From Notoacmeibacter sp. (GTDB lineage Bacteria; Pseudomonadota; Alphaproteobacteria; Rhizobiales; Rhizobiaceae), in NCBI GenBank assembly GCA_019912385.1, contig JAIOIW010000030.1:1-64000 (forward strand): DNA of 64,000 bases, in the 5' to 3' direction. The notes under the pieces are model-generated. The model saw only the letters and a program-made list of their open reading frames with translations. It did not search any database and was not told the origin of the DNA. Position numbers and translations under genes: made by a program. Within the stretch, counting starts at the first letter, position 1, and each line of letters starts with the position of its first letter. Positions 13,897 to 24,689 of this stretch are shown here, piece by piece.

Positions 13897-15037
13897 GAAA
13901 TTGCCCAAGGGAGTTACAGTCGACCGAGACCGGCACAAGAATGTCCGGCTCTACTTCCGCGCGCCCGGTCGTCCAAAGGTCAGGCTTCGGGAGGAACCCG
14001 GAACGAAAGCGTTCGACGATGAGGTCGCATGCGCCCGAATCGGGATCCCCTACGAGAAGAAGATCGCGCCGGCGCCGCGAAAGCCCGGCGCGCCCGCCAA
14101 GGAAAATAGCTTTCACTGGCTCGTCCAGCAATACAAGCAGCGGGCGAAGAATAGGCTCAACCCCGACCAGCTTGCGCGCCGCGTTCGGCTCCTCGAGGAA
14201 ATATGCGAAAGCGGCAAGAAGCGCCGCGGCGATCTCCCCTATAAGCTGATGGAGCGCAAGCACGTCCTCGAAATCCGAGACACGATTCGCGATACGGCAG
14301 GCGCGCAGAACAACGTGGTGAAGACCGTTTCCGCCATGTTCGGATGGGCGATCAGCGTCGGCCTCGCCGATCGGAACCCCGCGATCGGAATCGAACACCT
14401 TCACTCCGGCGACGGTTTCCACGCATGGACCGTCGACGAGGTGAGGCAATACGAGGAGCGGCATCCACAGGGAAGCAAGGCTCGGCTGGCGCTGCATCTC
14501 GGCCTCTTCACCGGCCTGCGCCTGTCTGATCTTGCGACCTTGGGCAAGCAGCATATCCGCGACGGCTGGCTTTATGTGCGCCCCGGAAAGACTGGGAAAT
14601 CATCTGGCGTCGTTGTGGAGATTCCCGTGCTGGCCGAGCTACAGGCGACGATCGAGGCGACCGAAACCGGAGACCTGACGTTCCTTATCACCGACCTCGG
14701 CCGGCCGTTCACGGTGAACGGCCTCGGCAACAAGATGCGCCAATGGTGCGATCAGGCCGGCTTACCCCAGTGCTCGATGCACGGATTGAGAAAGGCGGGG
14801 GCGACCATCGCCGCCGACAACGGGGCGACCGACAGTCAGCTTATGGCAATCTTCGGCTGGACGACGAAGAAGCAAACCACGCTCTACACGAAGAAGGCGG
14901 ATCGAAAGCGCCTTGCGGGCGAGGCGATTCGCAAACTCGTGCCAGAACAAAAAACGGACGAAACTGTCCCACCGCAAAAAGGGTTGCTGGAAAGTGGGAC
15001 AAAAATCGCCAAAAAGGCAATAAAATCAAATACATAA
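13886..15037 (+). CDS. Tyrosine-type integrase of the prophage
   Basis: The 383-residue protein shows the catalytic residues of tyrosine recombinases: Arg212 in TGLRLSDL, His299 and Arg302 in MHGLRKAGA, the GW pair at 324-325, and the nucleophile Tyr334 in TTLYTKKADR. The N-terminal 175 residues contain the DNA-binding and SAM-like core-binding parts (KENSFHWLVQQYKQRAKN). It inserts and excises the element at tRNA-Leu. ATG 13886 is preferred because AAGGGA (13871-13876) precedes it; a TTG at 13853 lies further upstream. The gene ends 8 bases before the tRNA's CCA. Confidence 0.95.
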   Translation: MMPKKLPKGVTVDRDRHKNVRLYFRAPGRPKVRLREEPGTKAFDDEVACARIGIPYEKKIAPAPRKPGAPAKENSFHWLVQQYKQRAKNRLNPDQLARRVRLLEEICESGKKRRGDLPYKLMERKHVLEIRDTIRDTAGAQNNVVKTVSAMFGWAISVGLADRNPAIGIEHLHSGDGFHAWTVDEVRQYEERHPQGSKARLALHLGLFTGLRLSDLATLGKQHIRDGWLYVRPGKTGKSSGVVVEIPVLAELQATIEATETGDLTFLITDLGRPFTVNGLGNKMRQWCDQAGLPQCSMHGLRKAGATIAADNGATDSQLMAIFGWTTKKQTTLYTKKADRKRLAGEAIRKLVPEQKTDETVPPQKGLLESGTKIAKKAIKSNT

Positions 15038-15045
15038 TAAACGGA

Positions 15046-15100
15046 TGGTGCCCAGGAGAGGACTCGAACCTCCACGCCTTGCGGCACACGGACCTGAACC
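15046..15100. other. Inferred prophage attachment site (att) in the tRNA-Leu 3' half
   Basis: The integrase ends at 15037 and the 3' end of tRNA-Leu begins at 15046. Integration into a tRNA 3' end restores the gene and leaves a repeat of its 3' part at the other prophage end. The exact core cannot be defined because that end is outside the window; the range shown is only the likely T-arm to acceptor region. Confidence 0.5.
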
Positions 15101-15130
15101 GTGCGCGTCTACCAATTCCGCCACCTGGGC
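15046..15130 (-). tRNA. tRNA-Leu (CAG)
   Basis: The minus strand from 15130 folds as an 85-base class II tRNA with a genomic CCA. The acceptor stem is GCCCAGG/CCTGGGC, the anticodon loop is TTCAGGT (anticodon CAG, reading CUG), a long variable arm is present, and the T-loop is TTCGAGT. It is complete and therefore probably functional despite serving as the integration site. Confidence 0.97.
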
Positions 15131-15234
15131 AGGTGACGCGCTGATTTAGGCGGATGGATCGCTTCTGTCAACGCGCTTCGGCATGTTTCGGGCCGGCTTT
15201 GAAAACATTTTTCCGCCGCGGCGCCGAGCGGCGG

Positions 15235-15855
15235 TCAGCTGTCGAGCGTGACCTTCGATTTGACCGTCGTATCGGCGGAAAGTTCGTAGATCATCGGCAC
15301 GCCGGTACCTATTTCCAGGCCGACGATATGCTCGCGGTCGAGCCGGTCGAGCACCATGCAGATCGATCGCAACGAATTGCCGTGCGCCGCAACGAGCACG
15401 CGACGCCCGCGCATCACTTCCGGCAGGATATCGGTCACGTAGTAGGGCAGGGTGCGCGCCAGCGTGTCTTTCAGGCTCTCGCCGCCGGGCGGCGGCACAT
15501 CGTAGGAGCGGCGCCAGATGTGCACCTGTTCCGCGCCCCAGCGCTCGCGGGCATCATCCTTGTTCAATCCGGACAGGTCGCCATAGTCGCGCTCGTTGAG
15601 CGCCAGGTCGCGGCGGGTTTCGAGCCCTTCCTGGCCCAGTTCCTTGAGCATCAGTGTCAGGGTGTTCTGGGCGCGCACGAGATCGGAGGTGAATGCGAGA
15701 TCGAATATCAGCCCGCGATCGGCCAGCTTCCGGCCGGCGCTTATGGCCTCCTCCACACCCTTTTCGGTCAGGTCGGGATCCTTCCAGCCGGTGAAGAGGT
15801 TTTTCAGGTTCCATTCGCTTTGTCCGTGGCGGACAAGAACCAGCGTTCCGGTCAT
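15235..15855 (-). CDS. gpmA: 2,3-bisphosphoglycerate-dependent phosphoglycerate mutase
   Basis: The 206-residue protein interconverts 3- and 2-phosphoglycerate in glycolysis. It begins with [20 protein letters not shown], which holds the phosphohistidine in RHG. The second catalytic histidine is in [10 protein letters not shown] near residue 157, and [12 protein letters not shown] carries the substrate-binding Glu. It is shorter than the 250-residue E. coli enzyme, as is normal in alphaproteobacteria. It is the last gene of a leftward cluster (glk, ABC exporter, dapB, gpmA) tied to central metabolism. Confidence 0.95.
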   Translation of the reverse strand: MTGTLVLVRHGQSEWNLKNLFTGWKDPDLTEKGVEEAISAGRKLADRGLIFDLAFTSDLVRAQNTLTLMLKELGQEGLETRRDLALNERDYGDLSGLNKDDARERWGAEQVHIWRRSYDVPPPGGESLKDTLARTLPYYVTDILPEVMRGRRVLVAAHGNSLRSICMVLDRLDREHIVGLEIGTGVPMIYELSADTTVKSKVTLDS

Positions 15856-15895
15856 TTCTCTTTTCTCCGTGGTGATGGCTTGGCTCGCCGGCCGG

Positions 15896-16714
15896 TCAGG
15901 ATGCCTGCAGGCCGAGCACGTCGAGCATCGAATAGAGGCCGGGCTTGCGCCCCCGCGCCCAAAGCGCGGCCTTCACGGCGCCGCGGGCAAATATTCCCCG
16001 GTCGGCTGCGTGATGCGAAAGCGTGACGGTCTCTCCCGGCCCCGCCAGGATGACCGAATGATCGCCGACGACCGCACCGCCGCGCAACGTGGCGAAACCG
16101 ATCGCCCCGGCCGGCCGCGGGCCGGTGTGACCGTCGCGGACCCGCACGGCGTTGTCGTCAAGCTCGACACCGCGGCCCTCCGCGGCCGCTTTCCCGAGCA
16201 GAAGCGCGGTGCCCGACGGCGCATCGACCTTGTGGCGATGGTGCATCTCCAGCACCTCGATGTCGAAGTCGGCCGCGTCCAGCGCCATCGCGGCCTGGCG
16301 TACCATCACCGAGAGCAGGTTGACCCCAAGGCTCATGTTGCCGGATTTGACGATCGTGGCGTGGCGGGCCGCGGCGGCGATCTGTTCGTCCTGTTCGGCA
16401 GAGCAACCCGTCGTGCCAATGACATGGGCGATGCGTGCCTGCGCCGCGTAGCCGGCGAAGGCCACCGTCGCCGCCGGTGCGGTGAAATCGAGCACACCGT
16501 CGGCAATTGCGAACGCCGCCAGCGGATCGCTGGTGATCGTCACGCCAAGCGGCCCGACGCCGGCCAGTTCACCCGCATCCCGGCCGACTGCCCCGGCACC
16601 CTCACGCTCGACCGCGCCAACCACCTTCGCGCCCTTAGTCTCGGCAATCGCGCGTATCAGCGACTGGCCCATCCGTCCGGCGGCACCGACAACCACAAGG
16701 CCCATATCCGTCAT
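15896..16714 (-). CDS. dapB: 4-hydroxy-tetrahydrodipicolinate reductase
   Basis: The 272-residue enzyme catalyses the NAD(P)H-dependent step of lysine and diaminopimelate synthesis. The cofactor site [10 protein letters not shown] is at residues 10-19. FTAPAAT and GTTGCSAEQ form the central site. The substrate motif [16 protein letters not shown] near residue 155 contains the catalytic His pair and Lys. Its start overlaps the stop of the ABC exporter by four bases, indicating one operon. Confidence 0.96.
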   Translation of the reverse strand: MTDMGLVVVGAAGRMGQSLIRAIAETKGAKVVGAVEREGAGAVGRDAGELAGVGPLGVTITSDPLAAFAIADGVLDFTAPAATVAFAGYAAQARIAHVIGTTGCSAEQDEQIAAAARHATIVKSGNMSLGVNLLSVMVRQAAMALDAADFDIEVLEMHHRHKVDAPSGTALLLGKAAAEGRGVELDDNAVRVRDGHTGPRPAGAIGFATLRGGAVVGDHSVILAGPGETVTLSHHAADRGIFARGAVKAALWARGRKPGLYSMLDVLGLQAS

Positions 16715-18570
16715 GTCCTGCGTCCTTTCCGCGCTTGGTCCGGTTCCGGCGTCGCGTCGCCGCCGGAACCATTCAGATCGTCTGCCAGTTCCAGGACGCG
16801 TGGTGCCTGGAGTTCGTAGAACCGCCGGTAAAGCCCGCGTTCCATCGCCATCAGCTCAGCGTGCGTACCCTGTTCGGCGATGCGCCCCGCCTCCATCACC
16901 ACGATCCTGTCCGCCTTGATGACGGTCGACAGGCGATGGGCGATGACGATCGTCGTGCGCCCGGCCATGACATGGTTCAGCGCTGCCTGGACCCGGCTTT
17001 CCGATTCATTGTCGAGCGCGGACGTCGCTTCGTCCAGCAGGAGGATCGGCGCATTGCGCACGATGGCGCGGGCGATCGACAGGCGCTGGCGCTGCCCGCC
17101 CGACAGCGTGATCCCGTTCTCGCCCACCGGTGTGTCGTAGCCTTGTGGCTGCGTCACAATGAATTCTTCCGCCCAGGCGAGCTTTGCCGCAGCCTCGATC
17201 TCGGCATCCGTCGCGTCTGCACGGCCATAGCGGATATTGTCGCGGATCGAACCCTCGAACAGGTAGGGCTGCTGCGAGACGAAGGCCATCGCCTTGCGCA
17301 GCGAGCTCTTGGTCACGGTCGAAATATCCTGCCCGTCGATCAGGATCCGTCCCGAAGAAGGCTCGTAGAACCGTTGGACGAGCGAGACGAGGGTCGTTTT
17401 CCCCGCGCCCGAGGTGCCCACGATCGCGGTGGTCCTGCCCGCCTCGGCGACGAGGTCGACACCGTCAAGGACGGGCAGCTCCGATCCGTAGGAGAACCGG
17501 ACCCTTTCAAAGCGGATCTCGCCCTTGTCGACGACCAGCGGCACGGCGCCGGCATCCTCGCGCTGGTGCGCCTCCATGTCGAGAATCTCGTAGATCATGC
17601 GCGCGTTCACCAGCGAGCGCTCCAGGCCGACCTGGACGCGGGCAAGCCGGCGTGCCGGATCGTAGGCCAGCATGAGAGCGGTGATGAAGGCGATGATCGA
17701 TCCGGGCAATTGCCCCTCTTCTATCGTCCGGATTCCGGCATAGGCAATCGCGCCGGATACCGCGATGCCGGCCAGCAGTTCGGCGATCGGTGCCGTGCGT
17801 TCGGAGACGCGGGCGATCTTGTTGGCCCGGCTTTCGGCCCACGTGATCATCGTGTCGAGGCGCTGCCTCAGCTGATCTTCCATCGTGAATGCCTTGACGA
17901 TGGTGATCCCCTGCACCGTTTCCTGCATCGCGCCGATGAGGTGGGCATTGATCTCGACCGCCTCGCGGCTGACAGCGCGCAGGCGGCGCATCAGGTAGTT
18001 GACTGTATAGCCGAGCGGTGGGCCGATCACCAGGACAACGGCGGACAGAAGCGGCTCCTGGAGCACCATGACGCCGACCAGCGCGACGAGCGAAACGGCA
18101 TCACGGCCGATCGATGTCAGCGTGATGTTGAGCAGGTCACGCACGCCATTGACGTTCTGGTTGATCCGCGCGACGAGCTGGCCGGAACGCTCGGCATGGA
18201 AAAACGGCATGCCTAGATCGAGCAGATGGTCGAATATCCGCGCCTGGTAGCGCGCGACGATATTGTTGCCGATCCGCGCCAGCAAAACCGCCTGGCCGTA
18301 AGTTGCAAAGCCGCGCGCGAGAAAGGCCGCCATGATGCTTGCCGCGATCAGGAAGACGAGGTCGGCGCGTTTCTGGTAGAAAATCGAGTCGACGATGTCG
18401 CGCATGATCCAGGCAAGATAGGCGGTCGCCAGCGCGATGGTCACCAAGAAGGCGATTGCCACCAGGTAACTGCCGAGATATTCGCGGCCATTCTCGGCGA
18501 TGACGCGCTTCATCACCCAGACGACCTCGCCCGAGCGCGTTGTCGGCTTGTCGTTTTCGGGTGTGTTCAT
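16711..18570 (-). CDS. ABC exporter, fused permease and ATPase (MsbA-like)
   Basis: The 619-residue half-transporter has six membrane helices (about residues 35-320) followed by a nucleotide-binding domain with Walker [10 protein letters not shown], signature LSGGQRQR and Walker [13 protein letters not shown]. It would dimerise in the inner membrane and flip lipids or export hydrophobic compounds; the substrate is not evident. The start is placed at the ATG complementary to 18568-18570 (MNTPENDK); upstream frame extension lacks family features. It is conserved between glk and dapB in related rhizobia, as far as I recall. Confidence 0.9.
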   Translation of the reverse strand: MNTPENDKPTTRSGEVVWVMKRVIAENGREYLGSYLVAIAFLVTIALATAYLAWIMRDIVDSIFYQKRADLVFLIAASIMAAFLARGFATYGQAVLLARIGNNIVARYQARIFDHLLDLGMPFFHAERSGQLVARINQNVNGVRDLLNITLTSIGRDAVSLVALVGVMVLQEPLLSAVVLVIGPPLGYTVNYLMRRLRAVSREAVEINAHLIGAMQETVQGITIVKAFTMEDQLRQRLDTMITWAESRANKIARVSERTAPIAELLAGIAVSGAIAYAGIRTIEEGQLPGSIIAFITALMLAYDPARRLARVQVGLERSLVNARMIYEILDMEAHQREDAGAVPLVVDKGEIRFERVRFSYGSELPVLDGVDLVAEAGRTTAIVGTSGAGKTTLVSLVQRFYEPSSGRILIDGQDISTVTKSSLRKAMAFVSQQPYLFEGSIRDNIRYGRADATDAEIEAAAKLAWAEEFIVTQPQGYDTPVGENGITLSGGQRQRLSIARAIVRNAPILLLDEATSALDNESESRVQAALNHVMAGRTTIVIAHRLSTVIKADRIVVMEAGRIAEQGTHAELMAMERGLYRRFYELQAPRVLELADDLNGSGGDATPEPDQARKGRRT

Positions 18571-18679
18571 CGCGATCGAATCCGCTCCGCCTGGCGACCG
18601 TTGCGCCGCGCGGGCTTCATAGCGGTTGCACGCCGACTTGCAAAGGGCGGCGCGGACCGTCGCTCCGCAATACGCGCGA

Positions 18680-19732
18680 TCAGTCGAGGATCCAGCGCCG
18701 TCCCGCCGTCGTGACGCCGAAACGCGACGGCATGCGGGCATAGGCGGAAAGGCCGATGAGCGCGGCCATTGGATGGGTCACCACCTGCACCGGCATGGCG
18801 CGCAGCAAGGCCGAGTGAGGCGCCTTGTCCTCGAATGCCGCACGGAAGGCGCCGGTCTTGAGCGCGGGGATGATCTGCCGGGCGATACCACCGGTAAGGA
18901 AGACTCCGCCGCGGCTCATGAACACCAGTGCCAGGTCTCCTGCGACGCGGCCCAGAACGGTCACGAACAGCGCCAGCGCTTCGCTGGCGGCCGGATCGCT
19001 GCCCTCCAGGCCGGCCGCCGAGATCTCGGCCGGCGTCGTGAACCGGTCCGGCGTCCCGTCTGTCTTCGCAAAGGCATTGTAGATGTTGACGAGGCCGCGC
19101 CCGCAGAGCAGTTGTTCGGCCGATACCCGGCCTTCGATGCGCTCGAGCTGCGGCCAGATCTGCGCCTCGCGCTCGGTGCGCGGTCCGACATCGGTGTGTC
19201 CGCCTTCGCCGGGAACGGGGATCCAGGTCCGGTGCCAGTTGATGAGGCCGGCGACGCCAAGGCCCGTTCCAGGCCCCAGGACCAAGCGGCTGCCGTAGTC
19301 TTCGCCCGTCCCGCCGCCGATCTTTTCCATGTCGTGCTCGTCCAGCGCGACGACGGCGAGTGCCTGGGCCTCGAAATCGTTGAGAACGGTAACGTCCTTG
19401 AGGCCGAGCGTTTCCTCCATCTGCAACGGTTTGACCACCCAGGAGCAATTGGTCAGGTCGATCTCGTCGCCGTTGACCGGGCCGGCAACGGCAAGCACGG
19501 CCGACAGCGGCAGCAGCGAGGTCCTGCCGAGCACCGCCGCCTGGATGGCCGCTTCGATCGTCGGATAATCCGCGGTCTGGACGACCGGAAACTCTTTTGG
19601 CTCGGAGTTGGCGTCGACAATGATGGCGAACCGCGCATTGGTTCCGCCGATGTCCCCGATCAGGACGGGAAAGCGCACCGGGATTTCGTTGTTCTCGCCC
19701 ATTGCCATCGTGCTTTGGTCCGTATTCCCCAT
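18680..19732 (-). CDS. glk: Glucokinase
   Basis: The 350-residue protein phosphorylates glucose with ATP. The phosphate site [15 protein letters not shown] is near residues 23-37, the sugar-binding [10 protein letters not shown] near 120, the adenosine site [14 protein letters not shown] near 152, and GGHTDVGPR near 178. It belongs to the bacterial glucokinase (ROK-unrelated) family. It heads the leftward cluster ahead of the ABC exporter with a 109-base gap, so a separate promoter downstream is possible. Confidence 0.95.
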   Translation of the reverse strand: MGNTDQSTMAMGENNEIPVRFPVLIGDIGGTNARFAIIVDANSEPKEFPVVQTADYPTIEAAIQAAVLGRTSLLPLSAVLAVAGPVNGDEIDLTNCSWVVKPLQMEETLGLKDVTVLNDFEAQALAVVALDEHDMEKIGGGTGEDYGSRLVLGPGTGLGVAGLINWHRTWIPVPGEGGHTDVGPRTEREAQIWPQLERIEGRVSAEQLLCGRGLVNIYNAFAKTDGTPDRFTTPAEISAAGLEGSDPAASEALALFVTVLGRVAGDLALVFMSRGGVFLTGGIARQIIPALKTGAFRAAFEDKAPHSALLRAMPVQVVTHPMAALIGLSAYARMPSRFGVTTAGRRWILD

Positions 19733-19861
19733 TTCCGCCGCCCGGTTGTGCGGATTGCGCAGATGTTGTTCTTCCGACGTGCCGGCTAAATCGATTGAAG
19801 TCGTATAGTCCGGCTCGGTGAAAGGTCAAAGATATTTCTGTTCGGCTCCGCGCTTGTACCG

Positions 19862-20887
19862 TCAGCGCTCCGGCCGTGCCCTTGGCAGCGGCACGTCGAG
19901 GGGCGGAATTGCCGGCGCAAACGCGCTCGCAGCCACCGGCGCCTGGGCGCCGCCTGCGCCAAGGGTCCCCTTCCCGGTCAGCGTCACGGCTTCCGCCGAT
20001 GCCGGGGCGGGCGCGTCAAGCACGGCCTGGCAGGTGGCGGGAAGGCTTGCCATGGTCATGACGTCTCGCGCCTTTGGCTCGGGTTTGGTGCCGGGTTTTG
20101 CCGGGCGCCATGGCTCGTCGGTAAACCACCAGGCCAGCGACTTGCCGCAGCCGTCGTCATGAGATGGCGGGCTTTGCGGCTTGCAGCCCGGCGATCCCGC
20201 GGGGCAGCCGATTCGCAGATGGAAATGATAGTGATGGCCCCAGAACGGCCGGATCTTGTAAAGCCAGCTTCGGTCGTCCATCACCGTGTCGCAAAGCTTT
20301 TTCTTGATGCCGGGATGCACCAGGATGCGTTCGACCTGCCCGTAGCTTGCCGCCCGCTTCAGTAAGGCGACATGCGCCGGCGTCCATACGTCGTCGTCGA
20401 CATATAGCGAATCCTTCTTCAGCATCGACGTCGCCGACAGCTTTTCGCGCTCCGACGGGCTGAGCCGGCGGTTGGGCATCGGCGTCAGCCAGATGTCGGC
20501 ATCGAGACCGATCTGGTGCGATGCGTGGCCGGTCAGCATCGGTCCGCCGCGCGGCTGCGAGATGTCGCCGACCAGCAGGCCCGGCCAGCCGTCGCCCGCC
20601 GCATCCCGAGACAGTCGTGCGATCAGGGCGATCATGTCCGGATGGCCCCATCGCCGGTTCCGCGAGGGGCGCATTACTTGCCAGTTCGGGCCGTCCTCGG
20701 CGATCGCGATGCCGCCTGAAAAGCAGCCCTTGGAATAAAAACCGTAGGAAGCGGGCGCGGTCGCGGCGGGCAGCGGCTTGTGGCCGAACAGGTCTTTCGC
20801 CAGGGGCGCGGCCCGGCCCGGCCCGGAACCAGCGGCCAACAAGGCCAGCCCGGCAGCGGCAAGAATTCCCACTATGCACCGCATCAT
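19862..20887 (-). CDS. mepA: Penicillin-insensitive murein endopeptidase
   Basis: The 341-residue protein has a signal peptide (residues 1-27, AAAGLALLAAGSGPGRA) and the MepA LAS-type zinc peptidase domain. RGGPMLTGHASHQIGLDADI gives the His and Asp zinc ligands, and FWGHHYHFHLRIGCP gives the later histidines. It cleaves D-Ala to diaminopimelate cross-links in periplasmic peptidoglycan. The C-terminal 80 residues are low-complexity and Pro/Ala-rich, longer than in E. coli. It is monocistronic, with about 130 bases on the glk side. Confidence 0.94.
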   Translation of the reverse strand: MMRCIVGILAAAGLALLAAGSGPGRAAPLAKDLFGHKPLPAATAPASYGFYSKGCFSGGIAIAEDGPNWQVMRPSRNRRWGHPDMIALIARLSRDAAGDGWPGLLVGDISQPRGGPMLTGHASHQIGLDADIWLTPMPNRRLSPSEREKLSATSMLKKDSLYVDDDVWTPAHVALLKRAASYGQVERILVHPGIKKKLCDTVMDDRSWLYKIRPFWGHHYHFHLRIGCPAGSPGCKPQSPPSHDDGCGKSLAWWFTDEPWRPAKPGTKPEPKARDVMTMASLPATCQAVLDAPAPASAEAVTLTGKGTLGAGGAQAPVAASAFAPAIPPLDVPLPRARPER

Positions 20888-20981
20888 TCGCTCCGCGTCA
20901 CGTGATTCGTCGCAGAAGCCGGAGTCTAGTCGACAAATGGGCTGAAATACAGCGCGCCCCGATCCCGCGTGACGCGTCGGG

Positions 20982-21851
20982 CTACCCGCACCAGGAACCG
21001 TCGGCCCACATGGCGGAGAGCGCCGCGCGGTAGTCTGGGTGGCGCAGGCTGTAGCCCGATTGCCTCAGCTTGGCGTTCGATACACGCTTGTTCTCACCGT
21101 AGAAGGAGCGGGCCATTGGCGTCAGCTCGGCGGTCGCGAAATCGGTTTCCGGCGGCGCTTCCACTCCCATCAGTGACGCCGCGAACTCCACGACATCCTG
21201 CGGCGGTGCCGGTTCGTCGTCAGTGACGTTGAAGATGCCCGAAGCGCGCGCGCGCAGCAGGTGAGCGGTCGCCCCGGCGATATCGTCGACATGGATGCGG
21301 TTGAACACCTGGCCGGGCTTGACCAGGCGTTTGGCCGTTCCCCGTTCCAGGTTGACGAAGGCGTTTCGGCCAGGGCCATAGATGCCCGAAAGGCGCAGGA
21401 TCGCGACCGGCAGGCCGGTCTCATCCCCGAACCGCGTCCACGCTTCCTCCGCCGCCTTGCGCTGCACCGAGCGAGTCGAGGCCGGCTTGCACCCGGTTTC
21501 CTCGTCCACCCACGCGCCGTCATGGTCGCCATAGACGCCGACCGTCGACAGGTAGCCGATCCAGGACAGCGCCGGCATCGAATCGCGGATGATGTCGGCG
21601 GCACTGTTGAGCACCGGGTCGCCGTCTCCGTCCGGCCCGATCGAGACCACCATATGCGTCATGTATTCGAGCGGCAGGCCGAGGGCGTCTTCGCGCGTTC
21701 CGGCAAAAAGAATCGGGTCGATATGCGCTCTCTCGAGCGCGGGAAAATTTTCCGCGTTGCGCGTCGTGCCGACAATCCAGCGCACCGACTCCGACATTTC
21801 CCGCGCGATGGCACGGCCCGAATAACCCGCCCCGAATATGAACAACCGCAT
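20982..21851 (-). CDS. SDR-family NAD(P)-dependent oxidoreductase
   Basis: This is an extended-type short-chain dehydrogenase of 289 residues. FIFGAGYSGRAIAREM at the N-terminus is the nucleotide site, YLSTVGVYGDHDGAWVDE the active-site region, and LRLSGIYGPGRNAF the substrate part. The canonical YxxxK is not clear, so the activity is uncertain. The start is set at the ATG complementary to 21849-21851, overlapping the queG stop; upstream frame sequence has no family features. It may act on a nucleotide sugar or be a non-catalytic binding protein. Confidence 0.85.
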   Translation of the reverse strand: MRLFIFGAGYSGRAIAREMSESVRWIVGTTRNAENFPALERAHIDPILFAGTREDALGLPLEYMTHMVVSIGPDGDGDPVLNSAADIIRDSMPALSWIGYLSTVGVYGDHDGAWVDEETGCKPASTRSVQRKAAEEAWTRFGDETGLPVAILRLSGIYGPGRNAFVNLERGTAKRLVKPGQVFNRIHVDDIAGATAHLLRARASGIFNVTDDEPAPPQDVVEFAASLMGVEAPPETDFATAELTPMARSFYGENKRVSNAKLRQSGYSLRHPDYRAALSAMWADGSWCG

Positions 21852-22987
21852 CAGTCTCCGTCCTCCATTGCATCGTGCCATTCTGCCCGCACGGCGTCGT
21901 CCTTTTCCGCCGCCAGCCGTTCCCGCCTCAAGGCATCGAAGGCACTGCCGTCGACCAGCCGGGCTGTCGTCCACACGGCCGCTCCGCGCACCAGGGGAGA
22001 GGGATCGTCGAGCAGGGTGCGCACCGGCTGGGCGAGTGACAGGTCGCCGCTGTTGCCCGCCGCGATCAGCGCGTTGCGGATGAAGCGGTCGCGGCCGATG
22101 CGCTTGACCGGCGAACCGGAGAACATGGCGCGGAATCCGGCATCGTCAAGCGCCAGCAGCGTGCCAAGCGCAGGCGCTTTCAGATCGTCCCGCGCCTTCA
22201 GCCGTGCTTCGCTTGCCGCGCGGGCGAACTTGTTCCAAGGGCAGACCGCGAGGCAGTCGTCGCAGCCATAGATGCGGTTGCCGATCGCCGGCCGCAGCGC
22301 ACGCGGGACCGGACCCTTGTGCTCGATCGTCAGGTACGAGATGCAGCGGCCCGCGTCGAGCTGGTAGGGTGCGGGAAAGGCGTCCGTCGGGCAGGCGTCG
22401 AGGCAGGCGCGGCAGGAGCCGCAATGATCGTCCTCTCTTCCGTCCGGCTCCAGCTCCGCCGTGGTGAAGATCGCGCCGAGAAACAGCCACGAGCCGAAGT
22501 CTTGGCTGACCAGGTTGGTGTGCTTGCCCTGCCAGCCGATGCCGGCGGCCGCGGCAAGCGGCTTTTCCATCACCGGCGCGGCGTCGACGAATACCTTGAC
22601 GTCCGCTCCCGTGCGCGCGGCGAAGCGGCCTGCGATTGTCTTCAGCTTTCCCTTGATGATGTCGTGGTAGTCGCGGTTTTGCGCATAGACCGAGATCGCG
22701 CCGCGGTCACGTTTTTCAAGCACGGCAAGGGGATCGTGATCCGGGCCGTAGTTCATGCCGAGCATGACGATGCTCCGAACATCGGCCCAGAGTGCGCGCG
22801 GGTCGGCGCGCCATGCGGCCCGGTCTTCCATCCAGCCCATTGTCGCGTGATGGCCGGCGGCAAGGAATGCGGCGAGGCGGGTTCCGGCCTCGGGAATTGC
22901 ACCGGGCGCGGCGATACCGATAGCATCGAAACCGGCATTGGCGGCTTCGGCTTCGAGAAACCGGCGGAGCTTGCCCGGGTTCGTCAT
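21851..22987 (-). CDS. queG: Epoxyqueuosine reductase
   Basis: The 378-residue enzyme makes queuosine in tRNA by reducing epoxyqueuosine, using cobalamin and two 4Fe-4S clusters. Cluster ligands are seen in [16 protein letters not shown] (about residues 189-204) and [13 protein letters not shown] (about 243-255). The N-terminal B12-binding part includes [14 protein letters not shown]. The C-terminal HEAT-like repeats recognise tRNA. It overlaps the SDR gene by one base, forming an operon. Confidence 0.95.
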   Translation of the reverse strand: MTNPGKLRRFLEAEAANAGFDAIGIAAPGAIPEAGTRLAAFLAAGHHATMGWMEDRAAWRADPRALWADVRSIVMLGMNYGPDHDPLAVLEKRDRGAISVYAQNRDYHDIIKGKLKTIAGRFAARTGADVKVFVDAAPVMEKPLAAAAGIGWQGKHTNLVSQDFGSWLFLGAIFTTAELEPDGREDDHCGSCRACLDACPTDAFPAPYQLDAGRCISYLTIEHKGPVPRALRPAIGNRIYGCDDCLAVCPWNKFARAASEARLKARDDLKAPALGTLLALDDAGFRAMFSGSPVKRIGRDRFIRNALIAAGNSGDLSLAQPVRTLLDDPSPLVRGAAVWTTARLVDGSAFDALRRERLAAEKDDAVRAEWHDAMEDGD

Positions 22988-23018
22988 CTGCCCGGAGTCG
23001 GGGTCAGGACCCCACTCA

Positions 23019-23711
23019 TCAGAAATCCGGATCGGCGTAGTGCGAAGCCGGCGGCAGGCCGGTCACGCGTTCGGCGAGCAGGGGCCGGAAGGACGGCCGG
23101 GATTTCAGCCGCGCATACCACTCGCGCGCCGCCGGGCTCGCCTGCCAGTCGATCTCGCCGAGATAATCGAGGATCGAGATCGCAGCGCCGGCCGCGAGAT
23201 CCGCATAGGTGAGCCTGGGGCCGGCCAGCCAGTTGCGCGTTCCGGTCAGGAAGTTGGTATATTTCATGTGGCCGCGGATATTGCCGCGCGCAGCGCGCAG
23301 AGCGCCAGCGTCCGGCGAGCCGCCGCCGGCAGCCGTCGGCATGATCGGTTTGAAGATTCGTTCGCGCACCATGTGGCGCGTGACTTCGGAATCGAACTTG
23401 ACGAGGTACCAGTCGACGAGACGGCGGATCTCCACGCGTTCGAAGGGGTCGTCGGCAAACAGCCTCTTGTCGCGTCGCAGCACGCCGCGGGTTTCGTCGA
23501 GATATTCCGCGATCACGTTCGTGCCCGGCACGGGAACGTCTCCATCAGCGAGCAGGACGGGAAGCGCACCGGCGGGATTGAGTTGAAGGAATTCCTTGCG
23601 CCGCTGCCACGGGCGCTCCTCGATCAGCGAGACCTCTTCGCCGTATTCACCGAGAATGAGCCGGATGAAACGGCAGCCGGCGATCATGGGATGGTGAAAA
23701 AGGGTCAGCAT
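23019..23711 (-). CDS. Glutathione S-transferase family protein
   Basis: The 230-residue protein has an N-terminal thioredoxin-like domain ([34 protein letters not shown] with the cis-Pro; [10 protein letters not shown]) and a helical C-terminal domain ([20 protein letters not shown]). The start is placed at the ATG complementary to 23709-23711. The substrate is unknown. The gene is 31 bases upstream of queG and may be in the same transcript. Confidence 0.9.
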   Translation of the reverse strand: MLTLFHHPMIAGCRFIRLILGEYGEEVSLIEERPWQRRKEFLQLNPAGALPVLLADGDVPVPGTNVIAEYLDETRGVLRRDKRLFADDPFERVEIRRLVDWYLVKFDSEVTRHMVRERIFKPIMPTAAGGGSPDAGALRAARGNIRGHMKYTNFLTGTRNWLAGPRLTYADLAAGAAISILDYLGEIDWQASPAAREWYARLKSRPSFRPLLAERVTGLPPASHYADPDF

Positions 23712-23882
23712 GGAAGAGGTTCCAGGGCTCTGGCTTTGGCGCATCGGGGCAGCTATGCCTGCTGCTGCGCGATTCGTTGACATCTTGAGAACCAGTGTGA
23801 GCTATAGGGTCTGACACGCGGCCTGACAAGGACAACCGGCCTCGGCAGACAGCTTGTACAGATCGCAAACAGGCGGGGATTG

Positions 23883-24689
23883 ATGGCACAGCAGAGCATT
23901 GTCGATGCGGTTCTTCTTGGCCTGCTTGAGGGGCTGACCGAGTTCATCCCTGTCTCGTCGACCGGCCATATCCTGCTCGCCGGCCACTTCCTGGGTTTCA
24001 AGTCGACCGGCAAGGCGTTCGAGGTGCTGATCCAGCTTGGCGCCATCATGGCGATCCTGACCGTCTATTTCGCCCGCCTGTGGAAAATGCTGGTCGACCT
24101 GCCGCGCGATGCGCGCACGCGGCGTTTCGTCCTCGGCATACTCATTGCCTTCCTGCCGGCTGCGATCATCGGCGCGCTCGCCCATGACTTCATCAAGAAC
24201 GTGCTGTTCGAGACGCCGATGCTGATCTGCATAACGCTGATCGTCGGCGGCGTGGTGCTGCTTTGGGTCGACCGCTGGGCGTTGCAGCCCAGATACACCG
24301 ATATCATGGACTACCCGCTCGGCGTCTGCTTCGGCATCGGCCTGTTCCAGTGCCTGGCGATGATACCCGGCACGTCGCGTTCGGGATCGACGATCGTCGG
24401 CGCACTGCTGCTCGGTGCCGACAAGCGATCCGCTGCGGAATTCTCATTCTTCCTGGCGATGCCGACCATGGCGGGCGCCTTCGCCTATGACCTGTTCAAG
24501 AACCGCGATGTCCTGTCGGCCGCCGACCTGCCGATCATCGGCGCGGGCTTTGTCGTCGCCTTCATCGCCGCCGTCCTCGTGGTGCGCGTGCTGCTCGACT
24601 ATGTCTCGAAATACGGCTACGCGCTCTTCGGCTGGTGGCGGCTGGTTGTCGGCGCCGCCGGCATGGCAGCTTTGCTTGTCTGGGGCTAG
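23883..24689 (+). CDS. uppP: Undecaprenyl-diphosphatase (BacA/UppP)
   Basis: The 268-residue membrane protein recycles undecaprenyl pyrophosphate, the lipid carrier of peptidoglycan and polysaccharides. The two diagnostic motifs are [13 protein letters not shown] (residues 18-30) and the [10 protein letters not shown] loop (about 162-171), with several hydrophobic helices between. ATG 23883 is chosen; a TTG three bases earlier is also possible. The 3' end overlaps the convergent TauE-like gene by 4 bases. Confidence 0.96.
   Translation: MAQQSIVDAVLLGLLEGLTEFIPVSSTGHILLAGHFLGFKSTGKAFEVLIQLGAIMAILTVYFARLWKMLVDLPRDARTRRFVLGILIAFLPAAIIGALAHDFIKNVLFETPMLICITLIVGGVVLLWVDRWALQPRYTDIMDYPLGVCFGIGLFQCLAMIPGTSRSGSTIVGALLLGADKRSAAEFSFFLAMPTMAGAFAYDLFKNRDVLSAADLPIIGAGFVVAFIAAVLVVRVLLDYVSKYGYALFGWWRLVVGAAGMAALLVWG

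Noticed and set aside
15205-15234. Terminator hairpin between gpmA and tRNA-Leu
   Set aside because: A CCGCCG/CGGCGG stem exists, but on the gpmA strand it is followed by A residues rather than T residues.
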